DNA of 42,335 bases, taken from Streptomyces torulosus. Lineage in GTDB: Bacteria; Actinomycetota; Actinomycetes; Streptomycetales; Streptomycetaceae. The notes below the pieces were generated by a model. It made no database searches, was not told the DNA's origin, and worked only from the letters and a program-made list of their open reading frames with translations. The stretch spans positions 1-42,335 of the forward strand of contig NZ_LIRK01000251.1 in assembly GCF_001419765.1 (NCBI RefSeq), given 5' to 3'. Every line of letters begins with the position of its first letter. Positions within the stretch are counted from its first letter, which is position 1. This document shows positions 30,473 through 39,048 of this stretch, in pieces. Both the position numbers and the translations under genes were made by a program.

Positions 30473-32821
30473 ATGGGTGTGGTGACTCCGGTGAACCCCC
30501 CACGACTTCCGCATCGCTCGCCACCGCCCCCCAGGACCGCGCGGCCGAGCCCGAACACGGCATCGGCCGCCCCGCCGACGCCACCCGAAGGCGTGCCCGC
30601 GCCACCCCGAGGCGGCCCGTCCGCGCCAGGCCAGGGGGGCGCCGACTCGGCCGCGTCCGGCCGGGGCGCCGCCGATCCGTCCGTGTCCCATGCTGCCGAG
30701 CGTGGCGTGCCCGCGCTGTCCGAAGGCGTGCGCGTACGTCTGCTGCACGCCGCCCACGGTGATCCGCGCGCCGCCGCCGAACTCGCCGCCGCCCTGACCC
30801 CGCGCCAGGCCATCGGGCTCGACCCGCTGCCCGCCGAGCCGTTCGCGCTCGCCCCCGCGCTGCTGCGGGCCCACCGGCGGGACGTACGGGCCCTGCCCGA
30901 CGACACCCGCTTCCTGCTGCTCCTCGCCGCGGCCGACCAGTACCCGATCCCGACCCACGCCTACGAGCGGGCCGTCACGGCCGCCGGACTCGACACCCGG
31001 CCCCTCGACGGGGCCGAGGCGGCGGGCATCGCGGACGCCACGGCCCAGGGCGTCGTCTTCCGGGACGCCTGGACCCGTATCGCCGTCTACGAGTCCGCCT
31101 CCACGGCCGACCGCCGCGCGGCCCACCGCCTGCTCGCCGGAGTCCTCAGCGGCGAGGGCGAGAGACCCAGACGCTCCTGGCACCGGGCCGCCTCCGCACT
31201 CGGCCCGAGCCGCCGGCTCGCCGCCGAACTCCGCCTCGCGGCGAAGGTGGCACGTGCCATCGGGGAGCCCGCGCTGGCCTCCGCCCTCGCCGAACGCGCC
31301 GCCGGCCTCACCCCCGACCCCGCCGAACGCATGCCCCTGCTCGCGCGGGCGGCGGCGGAGGCCTGGCAGTCGGGCGACGGCGACCGGGCCCGCCGGCTCG
31401 TCGCCGCCACCGACGACGACGCCCTCGCCGGGCTCCTCGCCCTCCGCTCAGGCAACGCCTCCGAGGCCTTCGACGCCCTGCTCACCGCCACGGTCCGGCA
31501 CGGCGGCGGCCACGACCCGGACACGGCCGCCCATCTGTTGGCACGAGCCACCGAGGCCGCCATCTACACCGGGGACCTGCGCCGCTGCCGGGAGGCCGCC
31601 GCCGTCGCCGACCGGCTCGGCATCCTGCCGCCGAGCACCCTCGGCGCGCTGGCCGCCGCGTTCGAGGGGCGCTACGACGACGCCCGCGACGTCCTCGAAG
31701 CCGCGGCGGGCCGCTGCGGCCCCGGCGGTGACCCCACCGGGCTGATCCACGCAGGGATCGCCGCCCTGCTCCTCGGCGACCACACCCGCGCGTTCACCGC
31801 CACCGCCCGCGCCGCCGCCTCAGCCCGCGCCAGGGGCGAGACGGTGACCGTGCCGCAGGCCATGGAGTTCCGGGCGTACGCCGAGTTCTGGACCGGGCGC
31901 CCCAGGGCCGCCGAGGCCGCCGCCGTGGAGGCCCTGCGGCAGGCGTACGCCACCGGGCAGGACAACGGGGCCTGCCATCTCCAGGCCGCCCTCGCGATGT
32001 TCGCGGCCGTCACCGGGGACGAGCAGGTGTGCCGGGAGCGCGCCGAGTCCGCCCGCGCCCACGCGCTGGAACGGGGCCTCGGACTCCCGGCGGCGCTCGC
32101 CATGTACGCCCTCGCCTTCCTCGACCTCGCCACAGGCCGCTACGCCGCCTCGGCGGCCCGCCTGCGCGCACTCGCCGGGTTCGGCCCCGGGCACGGGCAC
32201 CGGGCCATCCGTCACCTCGCCACCCCGCACTACGTCGAGGCCGCCGTCCGCACCGGCGACACCCGCGTGGCCCGCGCCGCGCACGCCGACTACGACCACT
32301 GGGCCCGCACCGTCCGCAGCGCCGACGACCTCGCCCTCAGCGCCCGCTGCCGGGCGCTGCTCGCGACGGGTGAGGAGGCCGTGGAGCACTACCGCGCCGC
32401 GCTCGATCTGCACGCCTCCGGCACCCGTGACTTCGAACGGGCCCGCACGGAACTGCTGTTCGGCAGCGCGCTGCGGCGGCTCCGCAACCGCACCGAGGCC
32501 CGCGACCGGCTGCACAGCGCGCTGGAGGCCTTCGACCACTTCGGCTCGCCCCACTGCGCCGACCAGGCCCGCGCCGAACTCCGCGCCCTCGGTGAACGCG
32601 CCCCCTCCGCGCCGGGCCCCGACGACCTCACCGGCCGGCTCACGGCCCAGCAACTGACCATCGCCCGCATGGCCGCGGACGGCGCCACGAACCGGGAGAT
32701 CGCCGCCCGCCTCCTCCTGAGCCCCCGCACGATCGACCACCACCTCCGCGGCGTCTTCGCCCGCCTGGGCATCAGATCCCGCATCGAACTGGTCCGCCTG
32801 CTGGGAGAAACGGCGGGCTGA
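30473..32821 (+). CDS. LuxR-family (LAL-like) regulator without a P-loop domain
   Basis: A long regulator of 782 residues ending in a LuxR/GerE DNA-binding helix-turn-helix (about residues 720-780): LTAQQLTIARMAADGATNREIAARLLLSPRTIDHH, then LGIRSRIELVRLL. The middle is an alpha-solenoid of TPR-like repeats. Large ATP-binding LuxR (LAL) proteins start with Walker A and B motifs; here the first 75 residues are Pro/Ala-rich and low-complexity, and what follows resembles only the distal part of the ATPase module (PAEPFALAPALLRAHRRDVR, LLLLAAADQ). The first in-frame starts (GTG 30470, ATG 30473 and several GTG codons just after) have no ribosome binding site, so the start is uncertain. The gene is divergent from the secreted lipase and may control it, as LuxR-type lipR genes do next to lipases in some streptomycetes; that is inference. 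Confidence 0.75.
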   Translation: MGVVTPVNPPRLPHRSPPPPRTARPSPNTASAAPPTPPEGVPAPPRGGPSAPGQGGADSAASGRGAADPSVSHAAERGVPALSEGVRVRLLHAAHGDPRAAAELAAALTPRQAIGLDPLPAEPFALAPALLRAHRRDVRALPDDTRFLLLLAAADQYPIPTHAYERAVTAAGLDTRPLDGAEAAGIADATAQGVVFRDAWTRIAVYESASTADRRAAHRLLAGVLSGEGERPRRSWHRAASALGPSRRLAAELRLAAKVARAIGEPALASALAERAAGLTPDPAERMPLLARAAAEAWQSGDGDRARRLVAATDDDALAGLLALRSGNASEAFDALLTATVRHGGGHDPDTAAHLLARATEAAIYTGDLRRCREAAAVADRLGILPPSTLGALAAAFEGRYDDARDVLEAAAGRCGPGGDPTGLIHAGIAALLLGDHTRAFTATARAAASARARGETVTVPQAMEFRAYAEFWTGRPRAAEAAAVEALRQAYATGQDNGACHLQAALAMFAAVTGDEQVCRERAESARAHALERGLGLPAALAMYALAFLDLATGRYAASAARLRALAGFGPGHGHRAIRHLATPHYVEAAVRTGDTRVARAAHADYDHWARTVRSADDLALSARCRALLATGEEAVEHYRAALDLHASGTRDFERARTELLFGSALRRLRNRTEARDRLHSALEAFDHFGSPHCADQARAELRALGERAPSAPGPDDLTGRLTAQQLTIARMAADGATNREIAARLLLSPRTIDHHLRGVFARLGIRSRIELVRLLGETAG

Positions 32822-32851
32822 GCCCGGCGGGCGCGGTGCGGCGGCGGGCGG

Positions 32852-32919
32852 TCGGCACCCGGCCCGGCAGCCGACACCACGCAGGCCGGGCGCTCGGCAC
32901 CCGGCCCCGGCAGCCGACA
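32852..32919. repeat. direct repeat of a 25-bp hairpin unit
   Basis: Two copies of a unit beginning TCGGCACCCGGCCC and ending GGCAGCCGACA (32852-32876 and 32894-32919), each able to fold on itself through TCGGC/GCCGA ends. They follow the LuxR-type gene and may act as its terminator. Confidence 0.65.
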
Positions 32920-32955
32920 ACCCGCCCTGCGGCCCCCGGCACTTGTGCTGTCACC

Positions 32956-32998
32956 GCTGTGGGCAGTCGTTCCGCAGGGCGGAACGGGTGGGCACAGC
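32956..32998. repeat. 43-bp intergenic hairpin element, Streptomyces type
   Basis: GCTGTG (32956-32961) pairs with CACAGC (32993-32998), and CGTTCCGC (32968-32975) with GCGGAACG (32979-32986) over an AGG loop. Between the two stems lie symmetrical six-base internal sequences (GGCAGT and GGTGGG). I recall very similar GGGCAGTCGTTCCGC elements in many Streptomyces intergenic regions; recurrence cannot be confirmed from this window. Here it lies between the convergent LuxR-type and bioD genes. Confidence 0.6.
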
Positions 32999-33063
32999 CC
33001 ACGGTGCCGGGGGCCTTGTCAGGAGGGCCGACCGCTACACGGCCTCCCACGACGCGCCCTCCG

Positions 33064-33783
33064 CTACGCCGTCTCCCGCGCCGCGAAGGCCGCCGCGTCC
33101 CACGTGCCGCCCAGCGCCGGCGCCAGCCAATCGCCCGCCCGCGCCCGGAACTCGGCCGGCTCCAGCGCGCCCGCGCCCTCCGGCACCGCCCCCAGCAGCG
33201 GCGCTCCCGCCACCACCGGCAGGTCCGCCACGTTGCAACGGGACGCCAGATCCGGGGCCTTGGGCCAGCTGCCGATGACGACGCCCGTCAGCCGCACCTC
33301 CCGCACCGCGAGTTCGCGGGCCGTCAGCTCGGTCGTGTTGAGCGTGCCCAGCCCGGCCGAGGCCACCAGCAGCACCGGCGCGCCCAGCAGCCGCGCCGTG
33401 TCCGCCAGCGTGCCGCCCGCCTCGTCGAGGCGGACGAGGAGACCGCCCGCGCCCTCGACCAGGACCAGGTCGTGGTCGGTCTCCAGCTTCGCCGCCGCCT
33501 CGGCGACGTCCTCGGGGTGGACCGGGGCCAGCCCGGACCGCCGGGCGGCCGTCGCGGGAGCCAGCGGCTCCGGGTAGCGGGCGAGTTCGTGCGCGGCGAC
33601 GGCGTCCCCGGCGAGCCGCACCACCTCGTCCGCGTCGCCGCGCTCGTCCGGCCGTACCCCGGTCTGCGCGGGCTTGAGCACCGCCACGGACCGGCCGGCG
33701 GCCGCCGCCACCGCGGCGACGGTCGCCGTGGCGACCGTCTTGCCGACCTCGGTGCCCGTCCCCGTCACCACCAGGATCGCCAT
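33064..33783 (-). CDS. bioD: dethiobiotin synthetase
   Basis: Closes the ureido ring of biotin: 7,8-diaminopelargonate plus CO2 and ATP give dethiobiotin. The 239-residue product has VVTGTGTEVGKT at residues 4-15 (P-loop of the BioD/MinD-like fold), VLKPAQTG (substrate and CO2 site), VEGAGGLLVRL for the Mg2+-binding Glu-Gly-Ala-Gly-Gly block, and LVASAGLGTLNTTELTA. The ATG at 33783 is preceded by GGGGAGG and lies one base beyond the bioA stop, so translation is coupled. It is the last gene of bioB-bioA-bioD, facing the LuxR-family gene. Confidence 0.95.
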   Translation of the reverse strand: MAILVVTGTGTEVGKTVATATVAAVAAAAGRSVAVLKPAQTGVRPDERGDADEVVRLAGDAVAAHELARYPEPLAPATAARRSGLAPVHPEDVAEAAAKLETDHDLVLVEGAGGLLVRLDEAGGTLADTARLLGAPVLLVASAGLGTLNTTELTARELAVREVRLTGVVIGSWPKAPDLASRCNVADLPVVAGAPLLGAVPEGAGALEPAEFRARAGDWLAPALGGTWDAAAFAARETA

Positions 33784-33784
33784 G

Positions 33785-35074
33785 TCATCCCTCCCCTGCC
33801 GCCGCGCACACCGCGCGCGCGATCCGTGCCACGTCCTCGTCACCGGTGACGTACGGCGGCATCGTGTAGACGAGGTCGCGGAACGGCCGCAGCCACACGC
33901 CCTCGCGCACCGCGGCCGCCGTCGCCGCCCTCATGTCCACCTCGTGGTCGAGCTGGACGACACCGATGGCGCCGAGGACCCGGACGTCCTTCACCCCCGG
34001 CACGTCGAGCGCCGGAGCCAGCCCTTCCCGCAGTCCCGCCTCGATCCGCCGGACCTCCGCGAGCCAGTCCTGCCCCAGCAGCAGCTCGATCGAGGCGAGC
34101 GCCACGGACGCGGCCAGCGGATTGCCCATGAACGTCGGCCCGTGGGCGAGGACGGGCACCTCGCCCCGCGAGATCCCGTCGGCCACCCGCGCCGTGCACA
34201 GCGTCGCCGCCATCGTCAGATAACCGCCGGTCAGCGCCTTGCCCACGCACATCACATCCGGCGTCACCGCCGCGTGCTCCGCCGCGAACAGCGCGCCCGT
34301 CCGGCCGAACCCGGTCGCGATCTCGTCGAACACCAGCAGCACGTCGTGCGCGTCGCACGCCTCGCGCAGCACCCGCAGATACGCGGGGGAGTGGAACCGC
34401 ATCCCGCCCGCGCCCTGCACCACCGGCTCCACGACCACGGCGGCCAGTTCGTCGGCGTGCCGCTCGACCGCCGAGCGCAACCGCTCCGCGTACGCCTCGT
34501 CGTACTCCGCCGGCGGCGCCTCGACGAACACCTGCCGCGGCAGCACGCCCTGCCACAGCTCGTGCATCCCGCCGTCGGGGTCGCACACCGACATGGGCTG
34601 CCATGTGTCGCCGTGGTAGCCGCCGCGCCAGGTGAGCAGGCGCTGCTTGCCGGGGCGGCCGAGCGAGCGCCAGTACTGCAGGCACATCTTGACGGCGACC
34701 TCGACCGACACCGAACCCGAGTCGGCGAGGAACACATGCTCCAGACCGTCGGGTGACATGTCGACAAGGCGCTTCGCCAGCCGCACGGCGGGCTCGTGGG
34801 TGAGCCCGCCGAACATGACATGGCTCATCCGGCCGAGCTGCTCGCGCGCGGCCTCGTTGAGCACCGGGTGGTTGTAGCCGTGGATGGCCGACCACCAGGA
34901 CGACATGCCGTCGACGAGTTCGCCCGAGCCGTCGGCGAGCCGCAGCCGGACCCCGCTCGCCGACTCCACGACGAGCGGCTCGGCCCGGCCCGGCATCGGA
35001 CCGTACGGATGCCACACATGCCGCCGGTCGAGGTCCAGCAACTCGGCCACGCTCGGGTCGGGCGCCTCAGGCAT
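33785..35074 (-). CDS. bioA: adenosylmethionine-8-amino-7-oxononanoate aminotransferase
   Basis: PLP-dependent class III aminotransferase that transfers an amino group from S-adenosylmethionine to 7-keto-8-aminopelargonate, giving 7,8-diaminopelargonate. The 429-residue product shows HVWHPYG near the N-terminus, [13 protein letters not shown], the phosphate-binding [13 protein letters not shown] block, [19 protein letters not shown] containing the Asp that pairs with the PLP pyridine nitrogen, and [11 protein letters not shown] with the Schiff-base Lys. The ATG at 35074 lies eight bases inside the bioB 3' end, and the homology starts there; the longer frame is spurious. Its stop is one base before bioD. 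Confidence 0.95.
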   Translation of the reverse strand: MPEAPDPSVAELLDLDRRHVWHPYGPMPGRAEPLVVESASGVRLRLADGSGELVDGMSSWWSAIHGYNHPVLNEAAREQLGRMSHVMFGGLTHEPAVRLAKRLVDMSPDGLEHVFLADSGSVSVEVAVKMCLQYWRSLGRPGKQRLLTWRGGYHGDTWQPMSVCDPDGGMHELWQGVLPRQVFVEAPPAEYDEAYAERLRSAVERHADELAAVVVEPVVQGAGGMRFHSPAYLRVLREACDAHDVLLVFDEIATGFGRTGALFAAEHAAVTPDVMCVGKALTGGYLTMAATLCTARVADGISRGEVPVLAHGPTFMGNPLAASVALASIELLLGQDWLAEVRRIEAGLREGLAPALDVPGVKDVRVLGAIGVVQLDHEVDMRAATAAAVREGVWLRPFRDLVYTMPPYVTGDEDVARIARAVCAAAGEG

Positions 35075-36311
35075 TGGGCGCGAGATCCGTTCCGGCACCT
35101 CGACGCCGCACGGCGACCAGGTCCGTCCGGGCCTCGCCCGCCTGCGGGGCCGCCGTGGAGGAGGAGGTGGCCGTGGAAGCCGCGGAACCGCAGACGCCGC
35201 CCCCCTCGTGCGACCCGCACCCGCCACCGCTTTCGTGGGACCCGCAGCCGCCGCCCTCGTGGGCACCGCACCCGGCGCTCTCGTGGGACCCGCAGCCGCC
35301 CGCGGACGCCCGGTGCTCCGGCAGCGTGACCTGGTCGGCCCCCTCCACCTCGAACCCGGCGTCCGCGATCATCTCCAGGTCGGCCTTGCCGGCCTGGCCC
35401 TCGCTGGTGAGGTAGTCCCCGAGGAAGATCGAGTTGGCCAGGTGCAGCGCGAGTGGCTGCATCGTCCGCAGATGCACCTCGCGGCCGCCGGCGATGCGCA
35501 CCTCGACGTCCGGGCAGACGAACCGCACCATGGCGAGGATCCGCAGGCACCGCTGGGGCGTGAGGTTCCACTCCTTGGCCAGCGGGGTGCCCTCGAACGG
35601 GATCAGGAAGTTGACCGGCACCGAGTCCGGGTCCAGTTCACGCAGCGAGAAGACGACGTCGACGAGGTCCTCGTCCGTCTCGCCCATGCCCGCGATCAGA
35701 CCGGAGCACGCCGACAGACCCGCCGCGTGCGCCTTCTGCACGGTGTCCACCCGATCGGCGTACGTGTGGGTGGTCGTGATCTCCCCGTACGTCGACTCCG
35801 ACGTGTTGAGATTGTGGTTGTAGGCGTCCGCGCCCGCCTCGCGCAGCCGTTCGGCCTGACCGTCGGAGAGCAGCCCCAGACAGGCGCACACCTCGACGCC
35901 CTCGTTCTCCTCCTTGATGGCCTTGATGGTGCCCGCGACCCGGTCGACGTCACGGTCCGTCGGGCCGCGCCCGGACGCCACCAGACACACCCGCTTGGCA
36001 CCGCCGGCGAGACCGGCCGCGGCGGCCTTCGAGGCCTCGTCGGGCTTCAGCCAGGTGTACTTGAGGATCCCGGCCGTCGAGCCGAGCCGCTGGGAGCAGT
36101 ACGAGCAGTCCTCGGGACACAGCCCGGACTTCAGGTTGACGAGATAGTTCAGTTTCACCCGTCGCCCGAACCAGTGCCTGCGCACCTTTCCGGCCGCGGC
36201 CACCACGTCGAGCAGGTCGTCGTCGGAGGTGCCGAGGACGGCGAGCGCCTCGGCACGGCTCAGCGGCTCGCGCCGGAGCCCCTTGTCCACCAGCGTGTTC
36301 AGCAGGTCCAT
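35067..36311 (-). CDS. bioB: biotin synthase with Cys/His-rich C-terminal tail
   Basis: Radical-SAM enzyme that inserts sulphur into dethiobiotin to make biotin. The 414-residue product has the core: [10 protein letters not shown] (the CxxxCxxC that binds [4Fe-4S]), [15 protein letters not shown], and the AGGREVHL segment with the Arg that binds the auxiliary [2Fe-2S] cluster. Typical enzymes end at about 320-350 residues. Here, from about residue 335, there is a Gly-rich tail with four repeats of the GCG-(S/A)-HE kind and a fifth Cys, then a short Ser/Thr/Ala linker. The repeats could bind metal or store or donate iron-sulphur or sulphur; this is untested. The ATG at 36311 has AGGA about nine bases upstream. 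It overlaps bioA by eight bases. Confidence 0.93.
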   Translation of the reverse strand: MDLLNTLVDKGLRREPLSRAEALAVLGTSDDDLLDVVAAAGKVRRHWFGRRVKLNYLVNLKSGLCPEDCSYCSQRLGSTAGILKYTWLKPDEASKAAAAGLAGGAKRVCLVASGRGPTDRDVDRVAGTIKAIKEENEGVEVCACLGLLSDGQAERLREAGADAYNHNLNTSESTYGEITTTHTYADRVDTVQKAHAAGLSACSGLIAGMGETDEDLVDVVFSLRELDPDSVPVNFLIPFEGTPLAKEWNLTPQRCLRILAMVRFVCPDVEVRIAGGREVHLRTMQPLALHLANSIFLGDYLTSEGQAGKADLEMIADAGFEVEGADQVTLPEHRASAGGCGSHESAGCGAHEGGGCGSHESGGGCGSHEGGGVCGSAASTATSSSTAAPQAGEARTDLVAVRRRGAGTDLAPNA

Positions 36312-36511
36312 GAGAGCCGATCCTGTCCTACCGGACCGCTCCCGGCCAAGGAGACTTCGGACAACAGAGTCGGATCGACGTGTGGGTATCGCCACATCGT
36401 GGGCGACCGGCCGTCCCGTTAGTGTCTGTGCACTGCCTACAAAAGCCCCTGCCGCGCTGCCCGATGACAGCACCGGCACCGAGGGCTGCCCACGCGACCC
36501 CCGGAGGACTC
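36312..36511. promoter_or_regulatory. divergent bioB/bioF promoter region
   Basis: This 200-base region must drive bioB-bioA-bioD leftward and bioF rightward. It contains the dyad TGTGG-GTATCG-CCACA (36381-36396) and AGTG-TCTGTG-CACT (36420-36433). TAGTGT at 36420-36425 is a -10-like match on the plus strand, about 85 bases before bioF. No match to the known BirA or BioQ operator was seen. GGAGGA precedes the bioF ATG. Confidence 0.4.
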
Positions 36512-37639
36512 ATGGCGTTCGGCTGGATCGACGAGCAGGCGTCGGCGCGCCGCCGCGCCGGGCTCGTACGGACCCTGCGCCCCCGCCCCGCCGATTCGCC
36601 CCTGCTCGACCTCGCGAGCAACGACTACCTGGGGCTGGCCCACCACCCCGAGATCATCGAGGGCGCGGCCGAGGCGGCACGCACCTGGGGCGGCGGGGCG
36701 ACCGGCTCCCGGCTCGTCACCGGCACCACCGAACTCCACGGCGAGCTGGAGCGCGAACTGGCCGCCTTCTGCGGCTTCGAGGCCGCCCTCGTCTTCTCCT
36801 CCGGCTACGCCGCCAACCTCGCCGCCGTCACCGCGCTCGCCCCGCACGGCTCGCTGGTCGTGTCGGACGCGGGCAACCACGCCTCCCTGATCGACGGCTG
36901 CCGGCTGGCCCGCGGGACCACGCAGGTCGTCGAGCACGCCGACCCGGACGCGGTCCGCAAGGCCCTCGGCACGGCCAAGGGGCCCGCGATCGCGGTCTCC
37001 GACACGGTGTTCTCGGTGGACGGCGACGCCGCCCCGCTGGCCGGACTGGCCGCCGCGTGCCGCGCGTACGGCGCCGGGCTCGTCGTGGACGACGCCCACG
37101 GGCTCGGTGTCCTCGGCGACGGCGGCCGGGGCGCGCCGTACGCGGCTGGGCTTGCGGGCGCCCCTGATGTCGTCGTGACGGTCACCCTGTCGAAGTCGCT
37201 GGGCAGCCAGGGCGGTGCCGTCCTCGGACCGGCGAAGGTCATCGACCACCTGGTCAACGCGGCCCGGACGTTCATCTTCGACACGGGGCTCGCCCCCGCG
37301 GCGACGGGCGCCGCGCTCGCCGCGCTCAGACTGCTGCGCCGTGAGCCGGAGCGGGCCGCCCGGGCCCGTGAGGTGGCGCGGGCGCTGCACGCACGGCTGA
37401 CGGCGTCGGGCCATGAAGCGGTGCGGCCCGACGCCGCCGTGGTGTCCGTACGAGCGCCGTCTCCGGATCAGGCGGTGCGGTGGGCGGCGGACTGCCGGGC
37501 GGCGGGTCTCGCCGTCGGCTGTTTCCGCCCGCCGTCCGTGCCCGACGGCATCTCGAGGCTGCGGTTGACCGCCCGGGCGGATCTCACCGAGGGACAGATC
37601 GACCGAGCCGTGGGAATCATCGGCGATACGCGACCGTGA
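36512..37639 (+). CDS. bioF: 8-amino-7-oxononanoate synthase
   Basis: PLP-dependent alpha-oxoamine synthase that condenses pimeloyl-thioester with L-alanine, the first committed step of biotin ring assembly. The 375-residue product has LDLASNDYLGLAHHPEI at the N-terminus, GATGSRLVTGTTELHGELE, VDDAHGLGVLG with the PLP-binding Asp-Ala-His, and TLSKSLGSQGGAVLG with the Schiff-base Lys. CCGGAGGACTC precedes the ATG. It is divergent from the bioBAD genes, and no pimelate-activating or bioC/bioH gene lies in the window, so the pimeloyl precursor is made elsewhere. Confidence 0.94.
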   Translation: MAFGWIDEQASARRRAGLVRTLRPRPADSPLLDLASNDYLGLAHHPEIIEGAAEAARTWGGGATGSRLVTGTTELHGELERELAAFCGFEAALVFSSGYAANLAAVTALAPHGSLVVSDAGNHASLIDGCRLARGTTQVVEHADPDAVRKALGTAKGPAIAVSDTVFSVDGDAAPLAGLAAACRAYGAGLVVDDAHGLGVLGDGGRGAPYAAGLAGAPDVVVTVTLSKSLGSQGGAVLGPAKVIDHLVNAARTFIFDTGLAPAATGAALAALRLLRREPERAARAREVARALHARLTASGHEAVRPDAAVVSVRAPSPDQAVRWAADCRAAGLAVGCFRPPSVPDGISRLRLTARADLTEGQIDRAVGIIGDTRP

Positions 37640-37696
37640 GTCGGCGTCGCGGCCGTGCGTCGCCAGAAGCGGAACCGGTGGTGCGGTCCGTGGTGC

Positions 37697-37921
37697 TCAC
37701 CGGAGCGTGGTGACGAATCCCTCCCATGCCTCAGGGGTGAACAGCAGGGCGGGCCCCGCCGTGTTCTTCGAGTCGCGCACGGCCACCAGTCCGGCCAGTC
37801 GGCCGGACCCGGGACGGGCCGTTTCCACACAGTTGTTCATTCCCGTGCTGCGGCTGCTGCGCAGCCACCGCACACCGCGTAGTGCGGTACTGGTGGGTAC
37901 GTTCCGAGGCAGAGCTGACAT
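37697..37921 (-). CDS. DUF397 protein
   Basis: A 74-residue protein of the DUF397 family. The pattern is WLRSSRSTGMNNCVETA, then VAVRDSKNTAGPALLFTPEAWEGFV: the N-terminal W-x-x-S, the N-x-C-V-E and the C-terminal R-D-S-K...F-x-x-x-W-x-x-F are all present. DUF397 proteins often stand next to XRE/DUF5753 regulators in streptomycetes and probably act as their partners. GTAAGGAGG precedes the ATG at 37921. It is 23 bases downstream of the XRE gene, on the same strand, so the two are an operon. Confidence 0.92.
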   Translation of the reverse strand: MSALPRNVPTSTALRGVRWLRSSRSTGMNNCVETARPGSGRLAGLVAVRDSKNTAGPALLFTPEAWEGFVTTLR

Positions 37922-37944
37922 GGTGCCTCCTTACGCGCCGGAAG

Positions 37945-38802
37945 CTAGCCCTGAGCCAGTCCGGCGATGTAATCCAACGAGTCCTCGGGCGAAAGGGCGT
38001 GGATCTGAAGGGTGTTGAAGGCCTCGACATAAGCCATGAGGTCTTCTTTCCGCTCGAGGTAGAGGCTACTCGTCAAGTGGTCCAGAACAACCACGTCCAG
38101 ATCGGATGTGCTCCGAAATGAGAAGATTACGAAAGGACCGGTGATGCCGATGTGTGCCCCCGCAGTGAACGGCAGCACCTGCAGCCTCACTTGAGGCAGA
38201 CGCGCCGCCTCGACCAACCGCTCCAGCTGACGGGCCATGACCTCGGGTCCGCCGACCTCGCGCCGCAGAACGCCCTCGTCGAGTACGGCGCTCAGCTCCA
38301 TCGGGGGACGTCCGCGCAGAACGTCCTGCCGTGCGAGCCGCACTTCCACGAGCGCGTCGAGTTTGTCGTCTTCCAGCCCCTCCACCGCCGCCCGCGTCAC
38401 CGCCCTGGCGTACTCGGGGATCTGCAGCAGGCCCGGCACGACCGAGGTCTCCAGGGTGCGCATCCCGCTCGCCTGCGACTCCAGGCTGATGAAGTCCCGG
38501 TATGTCGGCGGCAGCACCCCTCGGTACGCGTGCCACCAGTTGTGCCGTCCGCCCCCGTCCTCGGAGCCCGCCAGCGCCATCAGCAGTTCGCGTAACTCCT
38601 TGTCGTCGACCGCGTAGGCGTCCAGCAGTCGGTGGACGTCCGCGGGTTTCACCCCGCTGGCGCCCGTCTCGATGCGGCTCACCTTCGACTGGTGCCAGCC
38701 CACGAGACGGGCGGCCTCGATGCTGGTGACGCCGACGCGGGTACGCAGGAGGCGCAACTCGGCGCCGAGCTTGCGGCGGCGCACCGCCGGACCGTATTGC
38801 AT
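37945..38802 (-). CDS. XRE-family regulator with DUF5753 domain (WhiJ-like)
   Basis: A 285-residue DNA-binding regulator. Residues about 8-65 form an XRE helix-turn-helix (LGAELRLLRTRVGVTSIEAARLVGWHQ, SKVSRIETG). Residues about 95-280 are a DUF5753 domain, with YRDFISLESQASGMRTLETSVVPGLLQIPEYAR at its start and PFTAGAHIGITGPFVIFSF in its middle. It resembles the WhiJ family, whose members occur in genomic sets with DUF397 proteins and HATPase proteins and affect development in S. coelicolor. GGAAGGAG precedes the ATG. It is divergent from the HATPase gene across 246 bases and upstream of the DUF397 gene. Confidence 0.9.
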   Translation of the reverse strand: MQYGPAVRRRKLGAELRLLRTRVGVTSIEAARLVGWHQSKVSRIETGASGVKPADVHRLLDAYAVDDKELRELLMALAGSEDGGGRHNWWHAYRGVLPPTYRDFISLESQASGMRTLETSVVPGLLQIPEYARAVTRAAVEGLEDDKLDALVEVRLARQDVLRGRPPMELSAVLDEGVLRREVGGPEVMARQLERLVEAARLPQVRLQVLPFTAGAHIGITGPFVIFSFRSTSDLDVVVLDHLTSSLYLERKEDLMAYVEAFNTLQIHALSPEDSLDYIAGLAQG

Positions 38803-38890
38803 GGGTGTCTCCTTCCGCCCGGCGCGCGAAGTCGGGTGACGGTAGAGGATGGCCCGTGGGTCCCCTCGCATACGGTCGGCCGTCGGAGAG

Positions 38891-38939
38891 TTCACCGCAT
38901 CGAGCGACAGATATATGCACATCTTGGTGGATCGCCACC
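38891..38939 (+). promoter_or_regulatory. promoter and operator-like dyad of the HATPase gene
   Basis: TTCACC (38891-38896), a 17-base spacer and TATGCA (38914-38919) on the plus strand, the most A/T-rich segment of the region (GATATATGCA). The predicted start lies at the perfect dyad GGTGG-ATCG-CCACC (38926-38939), a plausible binding site for the divergent XRE regulator. A leftward promoter for the XRE gene was not assigned. Confidence 0.4.
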
Positions 38940-39048
38940 CGTGACGGCCCAGGTAGTGGCAGTCTGGCGCGAAGCACCAGTCCGGGACCGTACTCGAATC
39001 ATCCGCTCCCAGTCGGACATCGGTCCCGTGGGAAAGGGACGCACCGCC

